From: Xanthomonas melonis
Lineage (GTDB): Bacteria; Pseudomonadota; Gammaproteobacteria; Xanthomonadales; Xanthomonadaceae
Reading direction: 5' to 3'
Assembly: GCF_020783655.1 (NCBI RefSeq)
Contig: NZ_JAJGQH010000012.1
Coordinates: 1-64,000 of the forward strand
DNA: 64,000 bases
This document shows, in pieces, positions 26,222-34,566 of the stretch; within the stretch, counting starts at the first letter, position 1; each line of letters begins with the position of its first letter. The notes beneath the pieces are model-generated. The model made no database searches and was not told the origin of the DNA. It saw only the letters and a program-made list of their open reading frames with translations. Made by a program: the position numbers and the translations under genes.

Positions 26222-27016
26222 TTACTGGCGGCTGGTGCCCATCTCGTCGCGGCGGAAGCCCGCGCCGCCGGCTGCCGAGGCCGTCTGGGTGACCAGCTGA
26301 CCATCGACCACCGGCAGACGATCACTGGTCGGCCGATCATTCATGCGCACGGTCTTCTCGAAACCGTCGTAGCGGTAGGTCACGTCGTAGCCCACCGTGT
26401 TGTCGGCATCGCCCAGCGAGATGCGCTCGCCCGGCTTGCTGTCCATCCGCATGGTGCCGGTGGTGCCATCGGCGTTGCGGTAGGTCACGTCGTAGCCCAC
26501 CACGCGCGAGGACTGCGAATTGGCGTTCTCGGTATGGCACTGGCGTTCGGTACGGTCGACCACGCGTCCGCCGACATGATTACGGTCGACCCGGTTGCCG
26601 ATGAAGCCGCCACCCACTGCACCCGCAGCGGTCGCCAGCTTGCGACCGTTGCCGCCGCCCACCTGGTTGCCGATCAGACCGCCGATGACGGCGCCAGCCA
26701 CGGTGCCGCCGACGTTGCCGTCGCGCTCGGGCAGCCGTTCCTGCACGACCACGTCGCGGCAGACTTCGCGCGGCGACGAGCTGGTGGTGGTTTCGCGGAT
26801 CGCGCTGCTGTTGATCACCTGCGCATACTGCGGCTCGCGCTGGGTGATCGGTGCCACCTTGACCACGTCGGCGTATTCCAGGCCACGCGGAGCCGGCTGG
26901 CCGTTGGCGACGAAATCGCCGGAGGACGGACGATTGTTCATGAAGGCCGCAGTGGCAACGCCCCCGACCAGCAAGGCACCGGCAGCGACCAGTATAGTTG
27001 TCGTATTGCTCTTCAT
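26222..27016 (-). CDS. Glycine-zipper 2TM domain envelope protein
   Basis: 264 aa. An N-terminal membrane segment (TTTILVAAGALLVGGVATAAF) is not followed by a clear lipobox. The centre carries the glycine-zipper pair AGAVIGGLIGNQVGGGNGRK and TAAGAVGGGFIGNRVDRN, after a Cys (REVCRDV) typical of YcfJ/17-kDa-antigen-like proteins. Two related repeats follow (VVGYDVTYRNADGT and TVGYDVTYRYDGFEKT), each ending in a basic Lys/Arg-rich loop. The start at 27016 has GGGAG upstream. It is probably an outer-membrane or periplasmic structural or stress protein; the precise role is unknown. Confidence 0.85.
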   Translation of the reverse strand: MKSNTTTILVAAGALLVGGVATAAFMNNRPSSGDFVANGQPAPRGLEYADVVKVAPITQREPQYAQVINSSAIRETTTSSSPREVCRDVVVQERLPERDGNVGGTVAGAVIGGLIGNQVGGGNGRKLATAAGAVGGGFIGNRVDRNHVGGRVVDRTERQCHTENANSQSSRVVGYDVTYRNADGTTGTMRMDSKPGERISLGDADNTVGYDVTYRYDGFEKTVRMNDRPTSDRLPVVDGQLVTQTASAAGGAGFRRDEMGTSRQ

Positions 27017-27160
27017 GACCAGCTCCCTGCGGACCCGCCGCGTTGTTGACGGCGTGATTCCAGCATGGGAACCCTGAACGAAAACGCGCTCGCTCATGAA
27101 CGCGCCAGTTAAGTTCAGCTAGCGGTTACTTCATGCACTTCTAACAGCAGGAGCCGAGGC

Positions 27161-27376
27161 ATGCCGAATCCATTGACCGCACGCGCGCTGGAGTGGGCCG
27201 GCCGACTGCGCTACCCCACACTGTTCAAGTTGGCGGCGATCCTGTTCGCGGTGGACCTGTTGTTGCCCGATCCGCTGCCTTTCCTGGACGAACTGCTGTT
27301 CGGCCTCACGACACTGCTGCTGGCGAACTGGAAAACCCGCAAAGCGCCACTCCCCGCAGCGTCGCGCCACAGCTGA
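27161..27376 (+). CDS. Small membrane-associated protein (71 aa)
   Basis: A 71-residue protein with one hydrophobic stretch (LFKLAAILFAVDLLLPDP, about 22-39) and a second (LDELLFGLTTLLLANW), ending in a basic tail. The start has AGGAG 9 bases upstream. Its TGA overlaps the ATG of tatD (TGATG), so the two are translationally coupled. Function unknown; proteins of this size and pattern seem restricted to xanthomonads, from memory. Confidence 0.8.
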   Translation: MPNPLTARALEWAGRLRYPTLFKLAAILFAVDLLLPDPLPFLDELLFGLTTLLLANWKTRKAPLPAASRHS

Positions 27377-28146
27377 TGGAACTGGTCGACAGCCACTGCC
27401 ATCTGGACGCCGGCGAATTCGACCACGACCGCGCCGCAGTCATCGCCCGCGCACGCGCGGCCGGCGTGGTGCAACAGGTGGTGCCGGCCATCAGCGCCGC
27501 CAGCTGGACGGGCCTACGCGCGGTCTGCGCGCAGGCACCCGGGCTGCATGCGGCCTATGGCCTGCATCCGATCTTCCTGGATCAACATCGTCCCGAGCAT
27601 CTGGAGGTCCTGGCCGACTGGATCGAGCGCGAGCGCCCCTGCGCCATCGGCGAGTGCGGGCTGGATTACTACCTGGATGGCCTGGATGCGCAGGCGCAGC
27701 GCAGCTATTTCGATGGCCAGCTGCAACTGGCCAAACGGTACGACCTGCCGTTGATCGTGCATGCACGTCGTGCCACCGAAGAGGTCATCGCCCGCATCAA
27801 GGCGGTCGGCGGCCTGCGCGGCGTGGTGCACAGCTTTGCCGGCAGTCCGGAACAGGCCCGGCAACTGTGGAACCTGGACTTCCTGATCGGCCTCGGCGGG
27901 CCGGTCACCTATCCACGGGCCAATCGCCTGCGCGGCCTGGCGGCGAGCATGCCGCTGCGCTATCTGCTGCTGGAAACCGATGCACCCGACCAACCCGACG
28001 CAGGCAATCGCGGCCAGCGCAATGAGCCGGCCTTTCTGCGCACGGTGCTGGATTGCATCGCGCAACTACGCGGGGACGATGCCGCCAGCGTCGCCGCACA
28101 GACGACGGCCAACGCACGCAGCTTGTTCGGGTTGCCGGCGGCGTGA
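27376..28146 (+). CDS. TatD-family metal-dependent hydrolase (DNase)
   Basis: A 256-residue TIM-barrel metallohydrolase of the TatD family, which has 3'-5' exonuclease/DNase activity in repair and DNA turnover. Metal ligands are visible in order: HCHLD at about 7-11, the Glu of IGECGLDYY, His of LIVHARRA, His of GVVHSFAG, and Asp of LLLETDAPDQ. The start at 27376 overlaps the preceding stop by one base, which decides the start over longer in-frame options. It is cytosolic, with no signal peptide. Confidence 0.94.
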   Translation: MELVDSHCHLDAGEFDHDRAAVIARARAAGVVQQVVPAISAASWTGLRAVCAQAPGLHAAYGLHPIFLDQHRPEHLEVLADWIERERPCAIGECGLDYYLDGLDAQAQRSYFDGQLQLAKRYDLPLIVHARRATEEVIARIKAVGGLRGVVHSFAGSPEQARQLWNLDFLIGLGGPVTYPRANRLRGLAASMPLRYLLLETDAPDQPDAGNRGQRNEPAFLRTVLDCIAQLRGDDAASVAAQTTANARSLFGLPAA

Positions 28147-28151
28147 GGCCA

Positions 28152-28168
28152 CCGGGCGTTACGCCCGG
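28152..28168. terminator. Hairpin between converging tatD and tcdA
   Basis: A perfect CCGGGCG/CGCCCGG stem with loop TTA. There is no clear U-tract, so termination is likely but not certain. It lies 6 bp after the tatD stop. Confidence 0.5.
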
Positions 28169-28172
28169 CGAT

Positions 28173-29009
28173 TTACGATGCCGCGGCAATGCCAGCCGAC
28201 GGGCTGATCGCGCCAGCCTTCGACTTGGGTTTGAGCAGCATCTCCAACGCCTTGCCCACCGCCACGAACGCGAAGGTACCGGTGATATGCGTGGCCGCTC
28301 CCAGCCCGGCACCGCAATCGAGCTTGAGCGTGGCATCGGCATCGAGTTGCGGGCGAATGCCGCACACGCTGCCGTCGGCCTGCGGATACTTGACGTTCTC
28401 TAGCGAATACACCGCCGGCACGCCGAAGTAGCGCTGCGGGTTCTTGGGGAAGTTGAACTCGCTGCGCAGCTTTTTGCGGATCAGTGCCAGCATCGCATCG
28501 TGCTCGGTACGCGAGACGTCGCGCACCCGCACCAGGGTGGGATCGGTACGTCCGCCGGCAGCACCCACGGTCAGCAGCGGCAGCTTGCGCCGACGGCACC
28601 ACGCAATGGTTTCCACCTTGACCCGGAAGCTGTCGCAAGCATCGATCACCAGATCGAAGCCATCGCCCAGCAGGGTGTCGATATTGCCGGCGGTGAGGAA
28701 GGACTCCACCGCTTCGGCGTCCATCTCCGGATTGATCGCCACGCAGCGTTCGGCCATTGCCCGCGCCTTGTTGCGCCCATACTGCCCGGCCAATGCCGGC
28801 AGTTGCCGATTGGTGTTGGACACGCACAGATCGTCGGCATCGATCAGGCGCAGATGGCCCACGCCCGTGCGTGCCAGCGCCTCCACCACCCACGAGCCCA
28901 CGCCGCCCATGCCGACCACAGCCACGCGGCAGGCGGCCAGGCGCTCCACCGTGCCGACTCCATACAGCCGGTCGATACCGGCAAAGCGTTCACGCCATTG
29001 TGCTTTCAT
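28173..29009 (-). CDS. tcdA: tRNA threonylcarbamoyladenosine dehydratase
   Basis: E1-like enzyme that cyclises t6A37 of ANN-decoding tRNAs to ct6A using ATP. 278 aa. The ATP loop is VVGMGGVGSWVVEALARTG at about 31-49; DADDLCVSNTNRQLPAL follows, the usual family signature. A Cys-based dehydratase region (DACDSFRVKV at about 125) and the YSLENVKYPQ motif complete the pattern. Start ATG 29009 gives MKAQWRERFAGIDRLYG, the conserved N-terminus. It is convergent with tatD. Confidence 0.93.
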   Translation of the reverse strand: MKAQWRERFAGIDRLYGVGTVERLAACRVAVVGMGGVGSWVVEALARTGVGHLRLIDADDLCVSNTNRQLPALAGQYGRNKARAMAERCVAINPEMDAEAVESFLTAGNIDTLLGDGFDLVIDACDSFRVKVETIAWCRRRKLPLLTVGAAGGRTDPTLVRVRDVSRTEHDAMLALIRKKLRSEFNFPKNPQRYFGVPAVYSLENVKYPQADGSVCGIRPQLDADATLKLDCGAGLGAATHITGTFAFVAVGKALEMLLKPKSKAGAISPSAGIAAAS

Positions 29010-29079
29010 CAGCTTATTTTACGCGCGCCATCCGCGGCGCGTCCGCCCAACCGCCCGCCTTGCTGCCGGAGCACGCGAC

Positions 29080-29508
29080 ATGACCGACTCCCCTGCCCCT
29101 CAATCGCGCGCGGCGCGCTACGCCTTCATGCTGGTGCTGGGCGTGCTGATCGGACTGGTGGCAACGGTGATGGTGGCGCGCGTGCTGCAGGCCCGACGCG
29201 ACCAGATCCCCGACAGCCTGATGCAGGTGATGGACTATCAACTGCGCGCGCTGCGGCTGCCGCCCGGCAGCGCATGCACGCCGGCGCAGCAACAATCGCG
29301 GGTGCGCACCTTGCGCCTGCTTGCCGCCGACCTGGAGCCCGCGTTCGCACACCAGGGAGAGGACCGCCGCTTTGGCGAGCACGCCCAGGCCCTGCGTGCG
29401 GTACTCGACCGCGCCCAGGCCATGCCCGCGGCCGATTGCGCGGCCTTGGCCGATCTGCACGCCCAGGTCGCCGAGGCCTGCGATGCCTGTCATCGCGATT
29501 TCCGGTGA
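29080..29508 (+). CDS. Membrane-anchored cytochrome c'-like protein with C-terminal CxxCH
   Basis: 142 aa. An N-terminal membrane anchor (FMLVLGVLIGLVATVMVARVL, about 17-36) without a cleavage site suggests attachment to the inner membrane, facing the periplasm. The rest is all-helical and ends CDACHRDFR, placing a c-type heme site (CxxCH) at the extreme C-terminus. That order, a four-helix body then CxxCH, matches cytochrome c'. A single Cys also occurs at about 67. The start has GGAG 10 bases upstream. Electron transfer or NO/redox sensing are possible; function not established. Confidence 0.8.
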   Translation: MTDSPAPQSRAARYAFMLVLGVLIGLVATVMVARVLQARRDQIPDSLMQVMDYQLRALRLPPGSACTPAQQQSRVRTLRLLAADLEPAFAHQGEDRRFGEHAQALRAVLDRAQAMPAADCAALADLHAQVAEACDACHRDFR

Positions 29509-29630
29509 AGCCGACGCTCGGGTTTCGTTAAGCCTGGAGTGACCCAGTTGGCAGACCGTTCACCCGGACCATCACAGGATGACGTCGCCGCGGCCTCGAC
29601 CGCCTTCAGAACCACCCCGGAGACACCACG

Positions 29631-30113
29631 ATGAAGACCCGACTGCTCGTTATCGGCCTGGCTGCAACCGCAACCCTGGTTGGCTGCGCCACCTCTCAAC
29701 CTCAGTACGGCAGCTATCGCGGCGATCGCGGCTATGACCGGGGTTACTCGCAGCCTGCACCACGCTGCGTGGATTGCGGCATCGTGACCCGCATCGACGA
29801 AGTCGGCCCCACCCGCACGGCCCCGACCGGTACCGGTGCCGTGCTGGGTGGCATCGTGGGCGCGGTGGCCGGCCGCCAGATCTCCAAGGAGACCGGCGGC
29901 AGCAAGGGCAACAAGAATGTCTCGGCCGTCGCCGGCGCGGCGGCTGGCGCGCTGGCCGGTAATGCCATCCAGAACAACGTCACCAGTTCCAGCTTCGATG
30001 TGCAGGTGCGTATGGACGACGGCCGCGTGATCGTGGTGAATCAGCGCGACCTGGCCGGCGTGCGCGAAAACGCCTATGTGCGGGTGGTCAACGGCCGCGT
30101 CGTGCTGCGCTGA
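29631..30113 (+). CDS. Glycine-zipper outer-membrane lipoprotein (SlyB-like)
   Basis: 160 aa. The lipobox LVGC at about 16-19 gives a lipidated Cys. The mature part has the Tyr/Gly-rich stretch YGSYRGDRGYDRGYSQP, a CVDC pair, then the glycine-zipper pair AVLGGIVGAVAGRQ and AVAGAAAGALAGNAIQ, followed by a beta-rich C-terminus (DVQVRMDDGRVIVVNQ). The whole resembles SlyB/Pcp-type lipoproteins, which stabilise the outer membrane; length is normal. ATG 29631 is preceded by GGAGAC. Confidence 0.9.
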   Translation: MKTRLLVIGLAATATLVGCATSQPQYGSYRGDRGYDRGYSQPAPRCVDCGIVTRIDEVGPTRTAPTGTGAVLGGIVGAVAGRQISKETGGSKGNKNVSAVAGAAAGALAGNAIQNNVTSSSFDVQVRMDDGRVIVVNQRDLAGVRENAYVRVVNGRVVLR

Positions 30114-30137
30114 TCGGCACCGGCGTCGGCGATACAC

Positions 30138-30169
30138 AGCAAAAAGGCCCGGTGACGGGCCTTTTTGCT
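30138..30169. terminator. Bidirectional terminator between slyB-like gene and csp
   Basis: A perfect 14-bp stem (AGCAAAAAGGCCCG with CGGGCCTTTTTGCT) around the loop GTGA. A and T runs on both sides allow termination in both directions between the converging genes. Confidence 0.9.
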
Positions 30170-30199
30170 ATCTGCGATACCAGTGACCGATCGTGCGGC

Positions 30200-30415
30200 T
30201 CAGACCACCTGCACCGCATCGGCCTGCAGTCCCTTTTGTCCCTGCACAACGGTAAAGCTGACCTTCTGCCCCTCCTTGAGACTCTTGAAGCCCTGGATCT
30301 GGATCGCGCGAAAATGCACGAAAACATCTTCGCCGTTCTCGCGGCTGATGAATCCAAAGCCTTTGGCATCGTTGAACCACTTCACGACACCGTGTTCGCG
30401 TTCGATGTTGGACAT
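30200..30415 (-). CDS. Cold-shock domain protein (CspA family)
   Basis: 71-residue RNA-binding OB-fold protein. RNP1 is KGFGFI at about 18-23 and RNP2 is DVFVHF at about 30-35; the aromatic surface residues are present. It probably acts as an RNA chaperone in stationary phase or cold. The start at 30415 was chosen for the normal N-terminus ([20 protein letters not shown]). A leader of up to 227 bp separates it from the divergent gene, long enough for the structured 5' UTR typical of cspA. Confidence 0.95.
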   Translation of the reverse strand: MSNIEREHGVVKWFNDAKGFGFISRENGEDVFVHFRAIQIQGFKSLKEGQKVSFTVVQGQKGLQADAVQVV

Positions 30416-30642
30416 CTCGACTGACTCCCTACGACACTGTGATGGACTGGCGGTGGTGGCTGTGATTGCAAGGAGGAAGCGAGGTACGAGGATGTAGCGG
30501 ATCGGCCGATCTACCCATCAGGCCACGATTCACGGTGACCTTTGCAAACAGCAGCGGCTGCAACTTAACCCGCGCAAAACCAATTTTCAAGCACCCCTTG
30601 TGCAATCCCATCAAGTCTGAAATAGGACATTTTCGAAGCATT
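30416..30642. promoter_or_regulatory. Divergent intergenic region: csp leader and DUF456 promoter
   Basis: 227 bp between divergent starts. The region directly upstream of csp, read on the minus strand, contains a run of small inverted repeats and no open frame, as in cold-shock leaders. Boxes were not assigned. A long leader is seen directly; thermosensing is inference from the family. Confidence 0.4.
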
Positions 30643-31128
30643 ATGGATATCACCGTCGTCTACTACGTGTTGGCCGTAGCACTGGTGCTGGTGGGCCTGG
30701 CCGGGGTGATCCTGCCCGCGTTGCCCGGCTTGCCACTGGTCTTTGCCGGGTTGCTGCTGGCGGCCTGGGCCGACGGCTTCGCTCACGTGGGATGGATCCC
30801 TTTGCTTGTTCTCGGGCTGATCACTGCGCTGTCGTTCCTGATCGACTTTCTGGCCACGGTGTACGGCGCCCGACGCGTGGGTGCCAGCAAGGCCGCGTTG
30901 TGGGGATCGGTGATCGGCGCCTTCGTCGGACTGCTGTTCATGCCCATCGGCTTGTTCGTCGGGCCATTCGCCGGTGCCTGGCTGGGCGAATACCTGCAGA
31001 CGCGCAAGACCGATCGAGCCACCAAGGTCGGGGTCGGCACGTGGCTGGGCATCGTCTTGGGCACTGCCACCAAGCTGGCATTGGGGCTATGCATGCTCGG
31101 CGTGTTCGCGATCGCCTGGTTTTTTTGA
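30643..31128 (+). CDS. DUF456 family membrane protein
   Basis: 161 aa, almost entirely hydrophobic. Four to five membrane helices are visible: YYVLAVALVLVGLAGVILPA, LVFAGLLLAAWADG, LLVLGLITALSFLIDFLA, GSVIGAFVGLLFMPIGLFVG and WLGIVLGTATKLALGLCMLG. The GLAGVILPALPGLPLV opening and the glycine-rich later helices are the DUF456 signature. The function of the family is not established. The start at 30643 is the first ATG before a hydrophobic segment; the long upstream frame overlaps the csp leader and is not coding. Confidence 0.87.
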   Translation: MDITVVYYVLAVALVLVGLAGVILPALPGLPLVFAGLLLAAWADGFAHVGWIPLLVLGLITALSFLIDFLATVYGARRVGASKAALWGSVIGAFVGLLFMPIGLFVGPFAGAWLGEYLQTRKTDRATKVGVGTWLGIVLGTATKLALGLCMLGVFAIAWFF

Positions 31129-31320
31129 GGCATCACGCGCCGTGCTCGCCACGCGCTCATCTGGGCGCGGGCGATAAACGACCCAGCATCGCTCACTAGC
31201 GCTCGCTGCGGCTGCACCCCAGGCGGGTGTTATGCCGCCGTATACACACTGCGTATGCAGACGCGACCGTTAAGCTAGCTGCTGTCGCGCCGGCCCGGCG
31301 CCCTCCTCGGCCCGAGCGCC

Positions 31321-32451
31321 ATGCCTACCCATTCTTCTCGCTCCTACCTGTTGATCGCACTGGCAGCCGCCCCGCTGGCCCAGGCACAGGAAATCGCTCC
31401 ACAACCGGCATCGCCGCAGGCCTGCACCTCCGTCACCTCGGACGCCGCACGCCTGGCCTGCTACGACCAGGCCCTGGGCTACACACCGCAGGCCACCCAG
31501 CAGGCAGACGCGGCAGCGCAGCTGGCCAAGCAGGCCGCCAAGCCGGAGGATGCGCGCACCCTCAGCCGCGTCGGCGATTTCTTCCGTGCCGAAGCGCAAG
31601 ACAGGCCGATCGAGGAAGCGGTGGCCAATGCCGGACGTGGTTCGCTGCTGGACCGCCGTTGGGAGCTGGCCAAGGATTCCAAACTGGGCACCTTCCAGCT
31701 ACGCGGCTACAAGCCGGTCTATCTGCTTCCCGCATTCTGGACCAGCGATACCAACCGCACGCCACAGTCGCCGAACCCGGCCAACTCGGTCAACACGCCG
31801 CAACAGCTGGACAGCGCCGAACTGAAGTTCCAGCTCAGCTTCAAGACCAAGGTGGCCGAGGATCTGTTCGGCGACAATGGCGACATCTGGATGGGCTATA
31901 CCCAGAGCTCGCGCTGGCAGGCCTACAACTCGGAGGCGTCGCGCCCGTTCCGCGAGACCAATTACGAACCCGAAGCGATGCTGGTGTTCCGCAACAACTA
32001 CAGCATCTTCGGCTGGAAGGGCCGTATGAGCGGCATCAGCCTCAACCACATGTCCAACGGGCGAGCCGACCCGTTGTCGCGCTCGTGGAACCGGGTGATC
32101 CTCAATATCGGACTGGATCGGGAGAACTGGGCGCTGACCCTGCGTCCGTGGTTCCGTATCAAGGAAGACCGCGCCGACGACAATAATCCGGACATCGAGG
32201 ATTACATGGGGCGTGGCGATGCGACCCTGGTCTACAACAAGAACGGCCACGAGGTCGCCTTGATCGCGCGTCACTCGTTGCGCGGAGGCGATCGTTCACA
32301 TGGTTCCGTGCAGCTGGACTATGGGTTTCCCATCAACAACCTGCTGCGCGGCCACGTGCAGGTGTTCGATGGCTACGGCGAAAGCCTGATCGACTACAAC
32401 CACAAGGCCACCTATGTGGGCGTCGGCGTGTCGCTGCTGGAGTGGTTCTGA
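31321..32451 (+). CDS. pldA: Outer-membrane phospholipase A1
   Basis: Calcium-dependent phospholipase in the outer membrane, removing misplaced phospholipids. 376 aa. Signal peptide at about 1-21 (YLLIALAAAPLAQAQ). An N-terminal part with two Cys (ACTSVTSDAARLACYDQ) is longer than in E. coli PldA. The barrel domain carries the catalytic motif GISLNHMSNGRADP, with His and Ser in NHMSNG, and the Asn in the next strand SRSWNRVILNIGL. The final strand ends in GVSLLEWF, a C-terminal Phe typical of outer-membrane barrels. Confidence 0.94.
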   Translation: MPTHSSRSYLLIALAAAPLAQAQEIAPQPASPQACTSVTSDAARLACYDQALGYTPQATQQADAAAQLAKQAAKPEDARTLSRVGDFFRAEAQDRPIEEAVANAGRGSLLDRRWELAKDSKLGTFQLRGYKPVYLLPAFWTSDTNRTPQSPNPANSVNTPQQLDSAELKFQLSFKTKVAEDLFGDNGDIWMGYTQSSRWQAYNSEASRPFRETNYEPEAMLVFRNNYSIFGWKGRMSGISLNHMSNGRADPLSRSWNRVILNIGLDRENWALTLRPWFRIKEDRADDNNPDIEDYMGRGDATLVYNKNGHEVALIARHSLRGGDRSHGSVQLDYGFPINNLLRGHVQVFDGYGESLIDYNHKATYVGVGVSLLEWF

Positions 32452-32517
32452 GCCAGGCACGATCCGTCCACGGCATACGGCGCACGCAACGCCCTGCCCT
32501 GCAGACATGACACACAC

Positions 32518-32549
32518 GCAAAGAGCCGGCATCGCTGCCGGCTCTTTGC
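32518..32549. terminator. Terminator between pldA and the carbonic anhydrase gene
   Basis: Arms GCAAAGAGCCGGC and GCCGGCTCTTTGC pair perfectly around a 6-nt loop. The two genes converge here, so it can serve both. Confidence 0.85.
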
Positions 32550-32652
32550 GTTGCGCGGGAAGCTGCGAACCCACCGCCACGCCGGGTTGCGCGGCGCGGA
32601 CTGCGCATTCCTGGCAGTCCGCATCATGCACCGCCAGCGGCGCGCCATCGAC

Positions 32653-33366
32653 TCAGACGTCGAAGAAATCCACTTTGCCGTCCTTCAAGGTGTAGTAGGC
32701 GCCGACCACCTTGCAGGCGCCGGTGCGCAGGGGTTCGAGCAAGGCGGGTTCGGAAGCGCCGCGCAGACGATCGACGGTCCGCTTGACGTTGGCCTTCACG
32801 GAGGCAGCCAGCAGATCGTCGCTCCCCTTGCTCTTGGCCGTCAGCACCGCCGGAACGATGGGTTCGATCATGGCGCCGATCGCGCCCGGGAAGAACGCGT
32901 TCTGCTCCACCACCGAGACCGCCGCAGCCACCGCGCCGCAGCTCTCGTGGCCCATCACCACCACCAGCGGCACGCCGAGCTGACTCACTGCGTATTCGAT
33001 CGAGCCCAGCGCCGTCGTATCGACGGTGTTGCCGGCATTGCGGACGATGAACATCTCGCCCAGTCCGCGGCCGAACAGCAGCTCCGGCGGTACGCGCGAA
33101 TCCGAGCACGACACCAGGATCACGAACGGAGTCTGGCCCAACGCCAGTTCCAGGCGGCGGCGGCTGTCGGAGATGATCTTCTTGGGGCGGTTTTCCACGA
33201 AGGCGGCATTGCCATCGCGCAGTATCTGCAGCGCCTGCTCGGCGTTGAGGTCAGTCTTCTTCGACGGGGCGGCGCGCACGGCAAACGGAAGCGACGCGGT
33301 AGCTGCGGCGATCGGCGCGCAACAGGCGCACTGCAGCAGTTTTCGACGGGATGCGGAATGCGACAT
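32653..33366 (-). CDS. Exported beta-carbonic anhydrase
   Basis: Zinc enzyme interconverting CO2 and bicarbonate. 237 aa. The beta-class zinc ligands are visible: Cys and Asp in SCSDSRVPPE and the His/Cys pair in GHESCGAV. The N-terminus, MSHSASRRKLLQCACC followed by a hydrophobic stretch, resembles a twin-arginine signal peptide, implying export after folding. The start at 33366 is where the signal begins; earlier in-frame codons add an unlikely extension. A periplasmic beta-CA may support CO2 or pH handling; the role here is unknown. It converges with pldA. Confidence 0.93.
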   Translation of the reverse strand: MSHSASRRKLLQCACCAPIAAATASLPFAVRAAPSKKTDLNAEQALQILRDGNAAFVENRPKKIISDSRRRLELALGQTPFVILVSCSDSRVPPELLFGRGLGEMFIVRNAGNTVDTTALGSIEYAVSQLGVPLVVVMGHESCGAVAAAVSVVEQNAFFPGAIGAMIEPIVPAVLTAKSKGSDDLLAASVKANVKRTVDRLRGASEPALLEPLRTGACKVVGAYYTLKDGKVDFFDV

Positions 33367-33477
33367 GGCGAGCCCCTGCTCTCTGGTTGGTGCCGCGATC
33401 GTACTATGTGACAAACGCCGCAAAACGACCCAGAAGGAGGTAATGCGCACAAAACTTCGCAGTCGCCAGCCGCCGGT

Positions 33478-34113
33478 TCAGGTCCAGTCCGTCAGGCCCT
33501 CACGGCGATAGGTTTCCTGAAAGGCCGGGCGCGCTTTCATACGCTGCGCATGCGCCTGCAGCGCCGGCCAGGTATCGGTCGGCCGCGGCATGTTGCGCGA
33601 CCAGCGCATCAACATGGTGAGCAGAAAATCGGCTGCCGACAGCTGCCGGCCCAGCAGGTACGGGCCGTGCGCCTGCAGATACGCATCCACCTGGGTCCAG
33701 GCTGCCTCCAGCCGCGCGCGCGCCTGTACCTGTGCGTCTTCGGCACGCGCGGCACCGGCTGGTTCGTCAGGGTAGAACCAGGCGCGATAGGCCGGCTGCA
33801 AGGTATTGGCGCAGAAGAACATCCACTTGTAATAGGCGGCACGCTCGGGCGTACCGACAGGCGGTGCCAGCCCGGCCTGCGGGTACAGGTCGGCCAGGTG
33901 CAACACGATCGACGCCGCTTCGGTCAGCACCTGCCCGTCCAGCACCAGGGTTGGCACCACGCCGGCTGGATTGAGCGCCAGATACTCCGGCGATTTCTGC
34001 TCGCGCCGGTCGAAGTCCAGCGGATGCAGCACGTGGGGAATGTCGAGTTCGATCAGCAGCCAGTGCACGACCAGGGCGGCGGTGCTGGGGGTGTGATACA
34101 GCGTGGCGACCAT
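33478..34113 (-). CDS. Glutathione S-transferase
   Basis: A 211-residue cytosolic GST. The N-terminal thioredoxin-fold domain begins ATLYHTPSTAALVVHWLL; NPAGVVPTLV carries the cis-Pro loop at about 50, and TEAASIVLHLADLYP gives the glutathione gamma-Glu binding site. The helical C-terminal domain has GRQLSAADFLLTMLMRW. It differs clearly from the GST at 21537. Substrate unknown. There is no tight operon partner; the upstream carbonic anhydrase gene lies 111 bp downstream in transcription order. Confidence 0.91.
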   Translation of the reverse strand: MVATLYHTPSTAALVVHWLLIELDIPHVLHPLDFDRREQKSPEYLALNPAGVVPTLVLDGQVLTEAASIVLHLADLYPQAGLAPPVGTPERAAYYKWMFFCANTLQPAYRAWFYPDEPAGAARAEDAQVQARARLEAAWTQVDAYLQAHGPYLLGRQLSAADFLLTMLMRWSRNMPRPTDTWPALQAHAQRMKARPAFQETYRREGLTDWT

Positions 34114-34566
34114 GCGCGCTCCGGATCAGGTGGTAGCAGGCCGCGACGCGTCGTTGCTGGACGGAATCAGCACCGTCGCCGCCTCTTGCTGTTGCGCCCC
34201 ACTCAGGCTCAGGCACGACAGCAGCACGGTGCAGATGCGTCGGAGCATCCGTTCTGCTTGCGGACCCGCTGGTCCGCCGAGCATAGCCGCTTCCTGCGCG
34301 GCGGTACGCACCCGGGTGCGATGCATTTCCGTTAACGCTTCGTCGCGCCCGGGTGCGCTGTAACTGGGCCGTACTGCCGGTGGATTGTGCGACGCTGCGT
34401 GCGCTGCCTCGCCGTTCCAGGCCGGACGGTCGAAACGCACGCCGTCTGGTTGCCGCTCAGTCGAAGACGAGCGTTCGCAATAGCCGCCGTAAACGCCTGG
34501 TCCATGTCGCTTGCCGATACCGGCCACGCCAGCCCATCGGCCGCGCAGCCGGCTCGATTGCCGCGC
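34114..34566. other. Intergenic region, possible small secreted peptide
   Basis: 453 bp between the GST and fumarase genes. A minus-strand frame starting at 34248 and ending at 34126 would encode 40 residues with a signal-like start, MLRRICTVLLSCLSLSG, but no strong ribosome binding site is seen and the rest is featureless. Nothing else is supported. Confidence 0.25.

Noticed and set aside
27161-28146. Single long protein joining the 71-aa gene with TatD
   Set aside because: The long plus-strand frame from 27193 is out of phase with the 71-aa gene; the TGATG overlap and ribosome binding site support two coupled genes.
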